Positions 45,471-64,000 of a DNA stretch of 64,000 nucleotides are shown piece after piece. The notes under the pieces were generated by a model. The model made no database searches. It worked only from the letters and a program-made list of their open reading frames with translations, and was not told the origin of the DNA. The DNA comes from Enoplosus armatus (Eukaryota > Chordata > Actinopteri > Centrarchiformes > Enoplosidae): assembly GCF_043641665.1 (NCBI RefSeq), contig NC_092191.1:23884581-23948580 (forward strand), given 5' to 3'. Every line of letters begins with the position of its first letter. The stretch's first letter is position 1. The position numbers were made by a program, and so were the translations under genes.

Positions 45471-45476
45471 TTTATT
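45471..45476 (-). terminator. Candidate gprin2 polyadenylation signal
   Basis: AATAAA on the minus strand, about 350 bp past the gprin2 stop codon. The call is positional. Confidence 0.4.
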
Positions 45477-45826
45477 ATGGAGTGGCCCTCTGAGAACACT
45501 GGCAGTGCACAGCTGCAGGAAGGTCTCCAATAGTTGAAATATTGAACCATATACAACAAATGATGAATATATAAAGCTGTTGTTAGTCCATCATTGGTTT
45601 CCTCTTCAGCACTTTTCGTTTGATTTCCCCTTTTCATGATAACGGCAAACAAGTTCATGTGAAGCTCTTCCTTTGATTCTCGTACGAACGCCATTCTTGT
45701 AGTATGCAGGTTAGTCCAGAGACCTTCTGACCAGATGGGTGATTTGAGGCTGAGGCTATGAGTAGCCGTACTGGCTACTGAACACAGTGTTCAGGTTCTG
45801 TCCAGTCCATCCAGTCAGCTGGTCAG

Positions 45827-47326
45827 TTAGTCAACAGCTGTGGTGGTGCGAGCGCAGCAGGCCGGAGTTCGGATGGAGCCCATCATCCTCCTCTTTCTCT
45901 GCCGGGAGGTGTTGGCGTTCTGCTGCGACAGCTTGGCTGCATGGCTTGCTGTCTCCTTGATCTGCAGCTCCAGGTGTTTCTGGATGGCCAGGCCCAGCTC
46001 CTCAGGATCCACAGAGGCCCCGTACACCTCCCATGTCATCCCTTCTGCATCCCACTTCACCTCCTTCACTGGGGACTTGGGAGCACCACCCTGTTTCCTG
46101 CCTCCATCACTGTCTGTGTTCGGAGTTTGGCTGCTGGAGGTCTCGCTCCTGCTCTCCTCTGTCAGACAGATGTGGGGGAACACATGAGGTGTGACGGTCT
46201 GTCCTGTCTGCACCCCAACATCCCTCAGCTCTCTGTGGGCTGTCATAGTCCCCATGTCACGGGTCGTGGTTCTGACATGGCCAACGGGACTGCTACAGGA
46301 CTCCTCTCCACCGAAGTGTTTTTGGGATTGTGGCCCAGCACCAGGAGGCAGCGAGCTGATCCAAGAGTAGTTGAGGTTGCAGCACCGCAGCAGGTGTTTG
46401 GCATCCAGGCCTGTGTCACTGACAGAAGAGATGAGGCGAGGCAGGGTGAGGTGGTTCATCGCTGAAGGAGGTCCCACTGTACGCTGGATGTCGCAGCTTG
46501 GCTCTACACCTGCCAGGCGTGGCAGCAGCTGGGAGGGGGCTGGGATGGGCTGGGGATGGCAGTACGCAGCAAATGTGTCCTCAAAATTGGCATGATGGAT
46601 ATAAGAGCCATAGCAGAGTGCCTTGTCGCATTTAAGGGGAAGATCGCCCTTTACCTCAACACCTTCCACTTTGGCTGCCGCCTTGGGGGACGAGACACAG
46701 ACACACCTGCTCTGCGGTGCACCACCTTCTCCACCGTTGGCCCCTCGGCAAATGGTGGTGATAATGTTGCACTGCTGCAGCTGCATGGGCTGCTTACAAG
46801 CTAACATGGAGTGACTCTCAGCCGGAGTTGGGGGGGGCACTCCCTGTTTAACCAGAGGCAAAGTGTCCGAGTGACTCCTGTGTACAGGCAGGGAGGCTGG
46901 CTTTATGCTCTGCACTGTCCTGCTTGCCAGGGGGTTGTCATTGATGGCATTCACGACTATCTCATGGTGGTGTGAGGGTGTATGCTTCTCAGCCAGACTA
47001 TGGGGGCGGCTCAAAGCTCTGGGGGGCACACAGTGTTCAGATGGGCTTTGTTCCCGTTCACCAGGCTCACCACCGACCCTCAGACCGCTGCAGTTAGTGT
47101 CTGTGGTCGGAGGAATTGCTGAATGTTCTTTACAGATCTCACCGGCAGCCTCCTTTTGCTCCTCCTGGCCGGGGTAACCTGGTCCTACAGCCAGTTTGGA
47201 GGGTGTTCTTGCCTGTGTAGACCTCTTGGAGGTGTGAAAGACTGACTGACCAGAGAGGGTAGATTCCAAGGAAACAGCTCCCCCCAGTGGGTACAGCTCC
47301 GACACAGGATGCCCGGCCTCTGCCAT
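45827..47326 (-). CDS. gprin2: G protein-regulated inducer of neurite outgrowth 2 (GPRIN2-like)
   Basis: One uninterrupted coding exon of 499 aa. The C-terminal GPRIN domain is clear from residue 417 ([19 protein letters not shown] ... [15 protein letters not shown]). A basic stretch RQRKRR and a Cys-Cys pair (residues 490-491, possible palmitoylation) follow. Short blocks earlier ([36 protein letters not shown]...HVFPHICL) fit GPRIN2 better than GPRIN1 or GPRIN3, from recalled similarity. The rest is Pro/Ser-rich and low in structure. Family members bind activated G-alpha i/o at the plasma membrane and promote neurite growth. The start has a perfect Kozak context (CCACCATGG), and a splice acceptor (ttcttacag) ends just 7 nt before the ATG, so the 5'UTR is on another exon. 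Teleosts may carry two copies; I cannot tell which this is. Confidence 0.85.
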   Translation of the reverse strand: MAEAGHPVSELYPLGGAVSLESTLSGQSVFHTSKRSTQARTPSKLAVGPGYPGQEEQKEAAGEICKEHSAIPPTTDTNCSGLRVGGEPGEREQSPSEHCVPPRALSRPHSLAEKHTPSHHHEIVVNAINDNPLASRTVQSIKPASLPVHRSHSDTLPLVKQGVPPPTPAESHSMLACKQPMQLQQCNIITTICRGANGGEGGAPQSRCVCVSSPKAAAKVEGVEVKGDLPLKCDKALCYGSYIHHANFEDTFAAYCHPQPIPAPSQLLPRLAGVEPSCDIQRTVGPPSAMNHLTLPRLISSVSDTGLDAKHLLRCCNLNYSWISSLPPGAGPQSQKHFGGEESCSSPVGHVRTTTRDMGTMTAHRELRDVGVQTGQTVTPHVFPHICLTEESRSETSSSQTPNTDSDGGRKQGGAPKSPVKEVKWDAEGMTWEVYGASVDPEELGLAIQKHLELQIKETASHAAKLSQQNANTSRQRKRRMMGSIRTPACCARTTTAVD

Positions 47327-47333
47327 GGTGGAC

Positions 47334-47342
47334 CTGTAAGAA
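47334..47342 (-). other. 3' splice site joining the gprin2 5'UTR to the coding exon
   Basis: The minus strand reads ttcttacag|GTCCACCATGG. A consensus donor (GAAAG|gtaagc, minus, exon end about 48822) upstream could be the partner 5'UTR exon. The pairing is inferred. Confidence 0.55.
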
Positions 47343-47744
47343 GAATTAAAACATAGCTTTATTTTATCTTAATTATTGTACTCCTAAATAAGACTCAAAT
47401 TAGTCTGACACCTGCCCATCGAACACTAATCCTTTATATGCTATCCTGGCTGATCATCCGGGCCCAGACCTGATTTGAAATCATTAATGCTAACCCATAA
47501 AGCTTTGCATGGTATCTACCTGACCACCAGTCATAATATAGGCCATCACGTGCATCTATAAATTCTATTCTATGCAATTCTATAAACCTCGCAATACTAC
47601 ACCTGTGGAACATGGCTGAGTAAACCTGATAGGGGACCATCCACACTCCCCTTTAGCAGATTTTAGGCTACACCCTTACGACACTTATACAGATGTTAGG
47701 TCACCTCTGAAGCTTCATTCAAATCTGAGAAACCTTTTTCTTAA

Positions 47745-48160
47745 GGGACCCCTATTTTACCATAGTATATACACTGACAACCCCCACCCCACATAAAAAG
47801 GTGGAGAAAGTAGCCTACTTCTTTTGAAATATCTTTATGTATATTTCATTATATTCAGTGCATAAAAAAAACAATAACAGCACAGGACAATTAACTGTTC
47901 AGTAAACCCAAATAGTGAACTTAATGCCTGCAGGAGGTTTGTGTAAAACTAGCAATTTGTATAAAATTCTGAATATTGACTATTTCCTGTGGATATTACT
48001 ATGTATCAGACGATTTTTCCTTATATCTTTAGGAACACAACTCTATGTCTGTATTATGCTTTTCTATTCATTTCACTATCATACATACGTTTTAATAGTC
48101 CAAGCAGCCTGGCTTTATGATAAATAAGTAAAGATATAAACTTCCAAAATAACCTTTAAC
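47745..48160 (+). repeat. Dispersed repeat A, copy 3
   Basis: It matches 22285-22545 over most of its length (cccctattttaccat, aaacaataacagcacag, caaatagtgaacttaat, actagcaatttgta, cctggctttatgataaat). It lies upstream of gprin2 in the + orientation. Confidence 0.8.
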
Positions 48161-48681
48161 TTTAGTTGACTTCACGACCCCCCCCAGGGTGTCATCCTGT
48201 TGAATAGCTATTTTAGTCAACACACACACACACAACCCTATGTCACCACATTTTTATACCACCACTCCTCCACCTGACTTGTATGCACCCCCACATCACA
48301 TGACACATGGGCTGAGTGTGAACTATCACCACTCCCCTCGTTACACAGACCTGAGATTGGTAATGCTCCTCTCGTCTCGCTCTCCGACAGAAGGCTGAAT
48401 AAGTGCACACCCCAGAGCTATTATTTAAAAAAAACAAAAAAAAACAAAACAGTTGCAGGGTGATCCTGATGATCATGTGAGCGGCTAACGGGATGCACAT
48501 TACGTCATGAGAGAGTGTGGCGTTTCTAAGTGTCATGAAGCGAGTCGCCGGATCCACACGGCAACAAGTCAGTGCCAAGCCTGTAAACCCCCCCCCCGCC
48601 TGTAGTGTCTCATTGGAGACATCTGAATCGGAATTTTTACATCACACCCTTCTCACTATCAGATTCACACCCATGTAGCCA

Positions 48682-48745
<64 letters not shown>

Positions 48746-50890
48746 GTATGCTGGCACACACAGATGCAAGTGTGTTCCTCAGGAGAAGAGAGGTTTTAAA
48801 CATTTTCATCCACCGGCTTACCTTTCACAGTGAAATACTTGCTGCTACGGCTCTTTCCTCTCCCTTGGGGGATGTGTCGGGTGATGTGTGCAGTCCCTTA
48901 GATAGCCTTCATCCTCCTCCTACTCCTCCTCCTCCTCCTCACATCCACAGGTGACCTCTCCCTCTCTCTTTCCCTCTCTCTATCTTTAACTCCTCTCCAT
49001 TCACTGCGCTGCCTGTGATCTTCTCTCCCTGCTTTGTCTCAGCAGGAACCCCCCCAACCCCACCCCCCCCACCCGAGCTGTGGAAAAAGATGGAGGAGAC
49101 CTTGAGATAATCCTCTCCTACCACTGATTACAAATGTGAGGATGCAATCTTCAAATCCCTCCTCTGTAAGAGCAAGCGGAGCCGGTTGGTGGGTTGGCTT
49201 ATCCAGCTGTAGTGGGAGAGACGGGTGGGGGGAGGGGAGGGGAGGGGGGGGGGGTGATGAGAGCAGATCAGGCAGCCAGCGTCATTGTCCCTCCACCTGG
49301 GAGGAGGAGGGGGAGCAGGGCTGACGCCTGAATGAATGTGAGCACTAAAAAAAATAAAGAAAAGATCCCGTTTCTTCGTCTTCTCTGCACTCCTGTTTTT
49401 TTTTTTTTTTTTACCCTCACTCACTCATCTCCATTCTGACCTCAGTCACTGCTTTAGTTTCACACTCTCTGTCACTACCCCCCCCCCCAACCCTCCCGCC
49501 AACTCCAACCCACTCTCCATCACTATCCCTGTTGCTATGGAAACTGCAATACTCAATGGGCCTGTGTGTTGTCTCATTGCCGGCTGAGAAAAAAAAAACA
49601 GACAGCCAAAAACAAATCACCTTGGGAACTGCTCGTGTTTGTGGTTGACTCAGCCGCAGCCGATCTCACACATCGACCCGCTGCTTTTCCATTTCCCCAT
49701 GTATGTCACTAAACATGGAAGAGACGCAAAGGGTGTTAATAGCATAGCATGTTAACAGCTGGCTGGCACAAGCGTAAGTACCAGCAGAGTAGTAACGAAG
49801 CACTTCCCCTTCAGCCTGTTCCCGCCTCCTTCGCACATTTGAAATTTGACATTTAATTTTGATGTCGCACTCTTTACCTCCAGCTAACATTTTGTGGCCG
49901 TTCTGATCCTTTCAGAGAGGACTCACACACACACACACGCAGGTTTTAAGGTGTTACCACATTTCTGCATTTAAACACTCTTTATCGCCTAAATATTCAT
50001 ATTTATAAATGATCATATATTACATTCAGGGCTTTTGAATAGAGTTTTCAAGAAGAGACGGACAGGTTTCTTGGAGGCGGCATCTAGTGGCTAGTACTGG
50101 ATGTATTTTGACTTTCTGTATATAACAGAAAGCTCTGGTTTGTGCAGTTGTGCAGTGTTTTATAAAAAAATCATTGTGCAACACAATTTTCATTTTGACA
50201 CATTAAACAAGACAGGACATCCATAGCCGCACGATACAAAGACGACCCAGTAGATGCCAAGCAAGAAAAATTGAAATAATATTTTATTGGCAGCTTCAAA
50301 TGCAGTCGGAGGTCTCAGAAGGCAGACTCCTGCTTCCATCCATCATGTTAGATGTTAGAACAGAGGGGTCACTGACTACAATGAAGGGCTTGACAGCAGG
50401 TGGGAGATATATATATATATAGCGCCAAATCACAACAAAAGTTATCTTGTGACACGTTACAAAAGAGCAGGTCGAGACTGACTCTTTATAATATCATTAC
50501 AGAGACCCAACAGTTTCCACCATGAGCAAGCACTTGGCTCAGGGCATCATGGGAAGTCCCCCGGCAGTCTAGGCCTGTAGCAGCATAACTAAGGGCTGGT
50601 CCAAAGACAACACCGAGATTCCTCACGGTGGCGCTGGAGGCCAGGGCAATGCCATCCAGTAACTACATCTTTAGATAATGTGTTTCGGAGGTGTTCCAGG
50701 CCAAGAACAATAACTTCAGTCTTGTCCGAGTTCAACGTCAGATGATTGCAGGTCATCCAGGTTTTTATGTCCTTAAGGCATGCTTGAAGTTTAGCTAACT
50801 GATTAGTGTCACCTGGATTGATCGATAGATATACTTGAGTATCATCTGCATAGCAATGAAAGTTTATGTTTGTGAGTGTTTTCTAATAAT
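48160..50890. other. gprin2 upstream region
   Basis: It holds a CA microsatellite (48685-48741), CTCCT-rich low-complexity sequence (48905-48990), several poly-C, poly-G and poly-T runs (49060-49072, 49225-49254, 49396-49412, 49479-49488) and AT-rich DNA. No coding exon is supported. The gprin2 promoter and 5'UTR probably lie here (candidate donor at about 48821). Confidence 0.5.
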
Positions 50891-52330
50891 ATCTCCTAAA
50901 GCAGGGTTTTTTAACTAAAATTCGAAGAGGTCCAGTTAGAGAAAATTTCCCCAAGCAAAGGTCCAGAACATCATAATGTCTAACTTGCGCTGTGATTTAG
51001 TGTGATATATATTGAAGTAGCCTAGTAGTTGTATCAACGTCTGCATGTAATCAACAACTGACTGTCAAATCAAATAAAGAAAGTACCATTCAAAAACATT
51101 GACAATATTTATTGTCACTTAACATTGAACTATACAGATATATAATACTGTAGATATGTATAATGTTCTTCTCTCATTAAGTAAAAGAAGGGATGCATTT
51201 AAAAATAAAATAGAGAAAATAAATAAAATAGCTTTTGAAAAAATGTGCATCTTAAAACACATGCACAAAACAAGACGAACAAACCTGCTTTGGGGCTGAT
51301 TGTGTTCAGATGTGCTTGATAAAAAACAACTTTGCATGCTGAAAATGAGTAAATAAAGAGGTTTGATACAAGTGCTTAATTTTAGAAAAACAAAATAAAG
51401 TGTAGCAGCAGCTTGAGTTTCCCTTTTTCTTTGTTAACTGTTTCACATCTTAACAGTCTCAACCAATTTCACAATAAATAATGTGTCTTCTCTCCCTCCC
51501 GCTCACTCGTCTCTCCGTCTTCTCTCCCTGTGTCGTTCACTCGCCTCTCTCCTCTCTCGTCTGTCTGTATTCAGAGTCGCAGCGTTTATCGCCTGTAATG
51601 CACAGATTTGATTGGCTGAGTAGCATCACGTGGGCTGGCGTAACTCGTATGCAATTGGTCTGTGAGTTTCCTGATCCGCTAAACCAGTGCCCTGTCAAAA
51701 TTTAAAATCCCTTAATAATTTATTGATTATAGGTCAGGGTCCGTATAGAACGGCGTCTGGGTCCGGACTTGGACCGCGGTCCGCCTGTTAGTGACCCACG
51801 TCCTAAAGGAAGCATATATAAGGTGAATAGTATTGGTCCAAGCACAGAACCTTGTGGGACTCCATGACTAACTTGTGCATGGAGGATTCATCATTAACAT
51901 GTACAAACTGAGATCTCTGTAGTAGGATATGATGGTCAGTGGTGTCGAATGCAGCACTAAGGTCTAACAAAACAAGTACAGAGACAAGTCCTTTGTCTGA
52001 TGCAGTTAGAAGGTCATTTGTAACTTTCACCATTTGCTGTCTCTGTGCTATGATGAGCTCTGAAACCTGACTGAAAGTCCTCAAGCAATTTATTGTCATG
52101 TAGAAAGTCACACAGCTGGTTGGCGATTCTTGCTTTCTCAAGAATCTTGGAGAGAAAGGGAAGGTTAGATATAGGTCTATAGTTGGCTAAAACCTCTGGA
52201 TCAAGAGTGGGCTTTTTAAGAAGAGGTTTTGTTACAGCTACTTTAAAGGACTGTGGTACGTAGCCTGTTAATAAAGACAGACTGATCATGTCTAGTAAAG
52301 AAATGCTAACTAAGGGTAAAACCTCTTAGA
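50400..52330 (-). mobile_element. L2-type LINE, ORF2 reverse transcriptase fragment split by an insertion
   Basis: On the minus strand, 52290-52020 encodes [36 protein letters not shown] and [14 protein letters not shown]. Then 51990-51803 encodes [20 protein letters not shown] with the [12 protein letters not shown] region frameshifted. After the interruption, 50890-50640 gives ADDTQVYLSINPGDTNQLAK and HLTLNSDKTEV. The 3' end (50420-50500) carries the 'cgccaaatcacaacaaaag' and 'catgagcaagcac' motifs. Internal parts (about 52000-52020, thumb region) are deleted. It is inactive. L2/Maui-type affiliation is from motif order and recall. Confidence 0.88.
50902..51800. mobile_element. hAT-like insertion nested in the L2 LINE, with 8-bp target duplication
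   Basis: TCCTAAAG occurs at both 50894-50901 and 51801-51808. Removing the 899 bp between restores the LINE sequence across the joint. The left end is CAGGGTTTTTTAACTA and the right end, reversed, is CGTGGGTCACTAACAG, so the terminal repeats are short and diverged. An 8-bp duplication is characteristic of hAT elements. No transposase is present, so it is non-autonomous. Confidence 0.8.
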
Positions 52331-52334
52331 TGAA

Positions 52335-52941
52335 GAAATCGTTTAAGTTACACATCACTGTTATGAGATGATGTGTGTTTGGATCCAGACATGAGCTGTT
52401 TGAGAGAAACCTGGTTACTCAGCTCCCTGTTATCCAGGTTTCTTATTATCTAAAGTGGTGCAGGTGGGTCTTTGACTGTCCACATCCAGCAAATCTTTTG
52501 CTTCGACGTGGACTAAGTTACGTCAATATGACAGAGAATGATCCGAAGCCTGGAATAAGGTGTTGACATGCCACAATATCCCAGTTTCCGTTGGCGTACT
52601 CCAGCTAGCATATGTGGGTTTCTCAAAACTAGAATGAAGGGTTAACCTCAGGTTTCCAAAAACAGAATGATTTTTACCGTACCCACTTGTCACGGAAAAC
52701 AGATCATCACTGATGCCAGTGTGCCACACAACTACTTAAAGCCCTCAGAGGGACTTTATCCACTGAACTGATCTACCATTTATCTCGCCCCTATGTAGAT
52801 TACTCAAAAAATCTCAAGTCTTGGTACATTAAATGTTTAGAACAATTTTCTTTAAAACATTATTCCCAACCCCAGTGGAGAATTAGAATTGTGTGGTATA
52901 TGTGTGTGTGGGGATATAAAGAATTCATCTTTTTGCCTCGG

Positions 52942-53008
<67 letters not shown>

Positions 53009-53560
53009 TGGGCGGGGGGTGGCTGACAGCTGTGCACAGATTAAGGCTAAGATTTTCTTGGAGCAGCTCTGTGCGTGTTTCTGTACAATGTCATTTGCTT
53101 TCAGTTCACGTGTGTTTAAAGTATTAAAGTGTACTTCTGCGTGCTTGCCGTGCGTGTGTGTGTGCGGTTGTTTTGGAGTGCTCAAATCATCAAATTGCTT
53201 CTTTCTTTATGTCCCAATCTCCACAGCGCTGCGTGATCACTGCCGTCTGTGTTCCTGATTACCAGTGTCAGCGTGGTGCTGTACAGGGGCTGCTCCAGTA
53301 TAGGCTGTTCCCTGTACAGTGCTCCAACTTAACGCATCAGCCAATCACCCAATGGAGAGACCATCATTCTGCTCCCCCTTTTAATGCAAAACACCTCATG
53401 GAACTGACTTTGTAAGACCCTCGCGACCCCCACACATTCACATATCAGCAGGTTGCAGACATGTCCACAAGAGGGAGCTGTTGTCAGACCAGTTTTACAC
53501 ACACCAACCTGAACACCTGTGAGAGCAGCAGCAGCGCAAACTTGTAGAAGACATGTTGGA
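52335..53560. other. Spacer between the two LINE fragments
   Basis: It holds an uninterrupted (GT)n microsatellite (52945-53004) and unremarkable sequence. The open frames that run through the GT tract are artefacts. No gene seen. Confidence 0.5.
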
Positions 53561-53564
53561 TGTT

Positions 53565-54260
53565 GCAATTCAGTTCAATTTTATTTACATGGCGCCAAAT
53601 AACAACAAAAGTCATCCCATGACACTTTACAAATAGAGCAGGTCTAGAACGACCCAACAGTTCCCACCATGAGCAAGCACTTTGGTGACAGTGGCGAGGA
53701 AGAACTTCCTTTTAAAGAGGCAGAAACCTCGAGCAGAATGGATCCACAGGAACCTGCGAGACGAGAAAGCACAAAGAAACTCCGGGGGAAGATATAAAGT
53801 TAGTAACATGCATCGGAGGGACATGAATGTGTAAAGATGGAGAGGGAGAGGAGGATATAGCAGCATAACTAGGGGGCTGGTCCAGGCAGGCCTGAGCCAG
53901 CCCTTAACTATAAGCGTCATCAAAACGCAAAGTTTTAAGCCTACTCTTAAAAAGTAGAGTGTGTGTCTGCCTCCCGGACCCAAACTGGGAGCCGATTCCA
54001 CAGGAGAGGAGCTTGGTAGCTGAAGGCTCTGGCTCCTGTTCTGCTTTTGGAGACTCTAGGAACCACAAGCAACCCTGCACTCTGGGAGCGCAGTGCTGTA
54101 GTGGGGCAACAGGGTACTATGAGCTCTTTAAGATATGATGGTGCCTCCAATGATGAGAAAAGGAAGTCATTTCTACTGCAGCCAATCAGAAGCACAACCG
54201 AGGAGCCTTCTGGTTTTTACAGCTGCTGCACACCTCCAACGCTGTACAGCAGTGGTTCCC
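53565..54260 (-). mobile_element. L2-type LINE 3' fragment (C-terminus and tail)
   Basis: The minus-strand frame at 54195-53947 reads LKELIVPCCPTTALRSQSAG, then LLVVPRVSKSRTGARAFSYQ and LWNRLPVWVREADT, a typical ORF2 C-terminus. The 3' end has 'acatggcgccaaataacaac' and 'cactttacaaatagagcagg' and reaches an AATTGAACT-type tail at 53565-53585. It is a different copy from the one at 50400-52330. Confidence 0.85.
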
Positions 54261-54572
54261 AACCTGGGGGCCCTTTGAAGCCCTCTTGCTTTTAAGGGTA
54301 TAAGAATTTTTTATACATATATTAAATATAATATGCATGCACTGAATTAATTTCTGTGAGGAAGACAAATAAATGTGAGGGTCACAGCCACCGTTTCCAA
54401 CCTCTCTTGTGTTTATTAGAGATGATACAGTGTTGGCCTTTTTGACATTCATACAAAACAAACAGAAAAATAAGACAGCAGCTTCTGATTCTGGGTCCAT
54501 ACTGGCTCAATGTCTTTTTCTCTCGTCCAATGACATTCGTGGGTTTCTGTCCTCGGATGGAGACAAGTAGTG

Positions 54573-54603
<31 letters not shown>

Positions 54604-56254
54604 TTAGCATTCTGTGTTAGTGTTTCAGGGGATATTTGACTGGTGATGGGGGTTTTTCTTTGCTGAGGGTGTAGCGCTCTTACTGATTGAGGTGCTTACC
54701 CACCCCCCCCCACAGTCAAACACAACCCACAATAGGTTTTTAAAATAGCTCGGGTCCAGGGCCGCGCCTCAGGATCACATCATGTCAGGATCGGCTGCTT
54801 CTCTGTCACTATTAAAATGGTAAATTCCATCTACATTTTTTTTTTTTTTACCAGCCAGGATTAGTCCCGTGTCTGCGGAAACAGTTGTGTAATGTCTAAT
54901 TGTGGTTCTGGAGAAGCTTTGTCAAGCCTGAGAATATAATGCCATAATGATGTCATCAGGGTTTATGTTGTAAAGTTTGAAAGATGTGGTCATTTACCAG
55001 GCAGGACGGCTATCAGGATATCTCCGCCTCTGCTGCTTCGATTTTTCTCTTGGGAGTCCCTGAACTTTATGGAATGCAATGCTAAATCACTGGAATACCC
55101 TGAAGGATAACATTTGTATCTAAACACAAATAAACTGTACATTTGCAGTGGATCATTCTCATTTAATAATAATGGCCCTCATCACTAAAAACACGAGTCT
55201 CTTGGCAAATGTAACCACGCTAACAGGCTAGCAGTGGCACATATTTCAACTTTTTATCGAGTCTCAGCAGCAGCTGCAGCAAGGAGAGAATCCCCCCCCC
55301 CCCCCCCCCCCCAACAGTGTGTTGTGTGGTTCCTTTCCACTTGTTGTTGACACTATGCCATGTGCGTTAAAAGTATATGATTAAATAAAAGCAGGAGAAT
55401 GGACACATCATCATTCAAAACGCATGGTTACCTTATAGTGAATAAACGGAGCCGTTTCCCTGACATGATGTTTAGTGTGGCGCAGAGACCTGGACCACAC
55501 CTGGGCTTTAGTCATGTACCAAATCCAAACACATGATATTTACATTGACCCGTCATCGTATTCAATCCATTTTAAAGGGTAAATAGGATAAAAGGGAACG
55601 CGGCCCTGGCGGTTGGCTGGACCGGCAGGTACATGTGTGTGTAACAGAAAAATCCGGACCAAGATATGGACTGACTGTCTGTTTGTACTGTCTGATTCAG
55701 GCGGCTGGCCACTCCCCCCCCCCCTCTCCCCCCCCCCCTCTCCCCCCCCCCCAACATATACAACTGACTTTACAATCATTCTTGTGGAGAGATGTGACAT
55801 GTGTGTGTGTTTGAGCATGTTAGTCCTGTACCCAGTCATACACTCCACATCTGCACGGTCTCATCCTGTGAGTTTCTCTCCTCATATTAAGGCTGCTTTA
55901 AGCCTCAAACCTGCTGGTCACCCCAGTCCCTCTGGATCCACAGCAAACTGATGGCGGCACAGCATCAGCCCTCCGTCCAACACACACACACACACACCGA
56001 CAGACGGGAGCCTGGCAACAAATCAGGAGTTGGAGGGCGAGTCCACCGAGATCCTTCTCAGTGACCAACACCTAAAGGAAGACCTCGTGTTGGACTGTCT
56101 TCTTTTTGCCGTGGAACAGGAGCACCAGTGACATCAGCTCTATTAGTGTGTGCTGCTGCTGCTGCTTCCACATCAGGTAGTCCAGTCTAATCCAGAGGCT
56201 CACCTGGGCTCATCCACAGACTCCAGTCCCGGATTTGTCTGTCTGTCTCTCTAT

Positions 56255-56299
<45 letters not shown>

Positions 56300-56333
56300 G
56301 TGTGTGTGTGTGTGTGTGTGAGAGCATGTGGCC
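54260..56333. other. Probable ndst2 3'UTR and 3' flank
   Basis: It contains AT-rich sequence, a GT tract (54576-54603), poly-C runs (55292-55312, 55716-55752) and the 3'UTR (GT)n tract (56261-56320). A minus-strand AATAAA at 54413-54418 is one possible polyadenylation signal (1.9 kb past the stop). No other gene is seen. Confidence 0.45.
56261..56320 (+). repeat. (GT)n microsatellite just after the ndst2 stop codon
   Basis: 60 bp of GT with a single slip (ttg at 56298). On the transcript strand it reads (CA)n and starts 14 nt after the stop codon. Confidence 0.93.
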
Positions 56334-63543
<7,210 letters not shown>

Positions 63544-64000
63544 CTGGATTGAGAGGGCACAATGTACTGTTGGTTTTCACACAGAGACATGTCCAAGATC
63601 AAAAGATATGTTCGATAAATTTGAGTATAATGATCACAATTTGATTCACAGAAAAAATATTGTAACATCTCTAAACATGCAAAACATATTTGTTACAAAC
63701 AAAAGTACGACTGACTAGAAAAACAGATCAATTCAACTTGTTTGTGATTTTGTGTGTGTGTGTTTGTGTGTGAGAGCTGTCCTGTCCAGTCTCAAGTCTT
63801 CTTTTATTTCAGCGTCCAGTCGCAAGTACTGAATCAAAGCATCTGTGTGTGTCAAATAGTGCAATCCATGATGACTTTCTGTATGTTTGGAACATTGTAG
63901 TGTGTCTTTACACCACTGCTCCCGGTGGTGACCTCTGCTTGGGCACATTAAAACCACCAGGCTCAGTCCTGATCCTGAATGTGATCGCGCTCCCTAATTA
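63544..64000. other. ndst2 intron running off the right edge
   Basis: No upstream ndst2 exon is recognisable here. A small GT tract is at 63750-63770. The 74-codon minus-strand frame lacks any NDST similarity. Confidence 0.55.

Noticed and set aside
45840..47177. Several + strand frames of 60-174 codons
   Set aside because: All are shadows of the gprin2 coding exon, with no domain of their own.
49396..49412. Poly-A/T runs as processed-pseudogene tails
   Set aside because: No adjacent intronless copy of a gene or target duplication could be found.

Overview
This is a window of a vertebrate nuclear genome, almost certainly a ray-finned (teleost, probably percomorph) fish. The genes have short coding exons with GT-AG introns. 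Tc1 transposons, L2- and L1-type LINE fragments and short inverted-repeat elements fill introns and spacers, and long CA/GT, AT and TCTA microsatellites are common. There is no bacterial-style gene packing and no operon, CRISPR array, rRNA or tRNA gene that I can support. The fish assignment is an inference from repeat types and protein similarity recalled from memory; the exon structures were read directly from the sequence and checked for reading-frame continuity across every junction.

Six protein-coding genes are present. (1) nvl, + strand, 43-8421, 3' part only: 11 exons covering the end of AAA domain 1, the linker and all of AAA domain 2 of a ribosome-biogenesis ATPase. (2) degs1, - strand, 21783-11288: complete 3-exon dihydroceramide desaturase of 323 aa, convergent with nvl. 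(3) fbxo28, - strand, 32607-27430: complete 5-exon F-box protein of 381 aa with a probable 3.5 kb 3'UTR. (4) polr1c, - strand, 41863-35600: complete 9-exon RNA polymerase I/III subunit RPAC1 of 351 aa. (5) gprin2, - strand, 47326-45827: single coding exon, 499 aa. (6) ndst2, - strand, 63543-56334: last 8 coding exons (362 aa), containing the sulfotransferase domain; the N-terminal deacetylase half lies beyond the right edge.

The nvl-degs1-fbxo28 order and orientation matches human 1q42. polr1c is on human 6p21 and gprin2 and ndst2 are both on human chromosome 10, so the window joins three blocks that are separate in human. The genes do not form a pathway: ribosome biogenesis and Pol I/III (nvl, polr1c), sphingolipid synthesis (degs1), ubiquitin ligase targeting (fbxo28), neurite signalling (gprin2) and heparan sulfate modification (ndst2).

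The accessory layer is rich: a Tc1 element with an uninterrupted transposase and ~217 bp inverted repeats in an ndst2 intron; a dead Tc1 element in polr1c intron 4; an L2 LINE split by a ~0.9 kb hAT-like insertion with an exact 8-bp target duplication; an L1-type LINE fossil; several inverted-repeat elements; and dispersed families with two or three copies in the window. I found no clear new biological system. The best candidates for follow-up are the terminal ndst2 exon, which sits between complementary (TG)n and (CA)n tracts, the repeated use of (TG)n tracts at 3' splice sites, and a possible unassigned exon near 34.5 kb.
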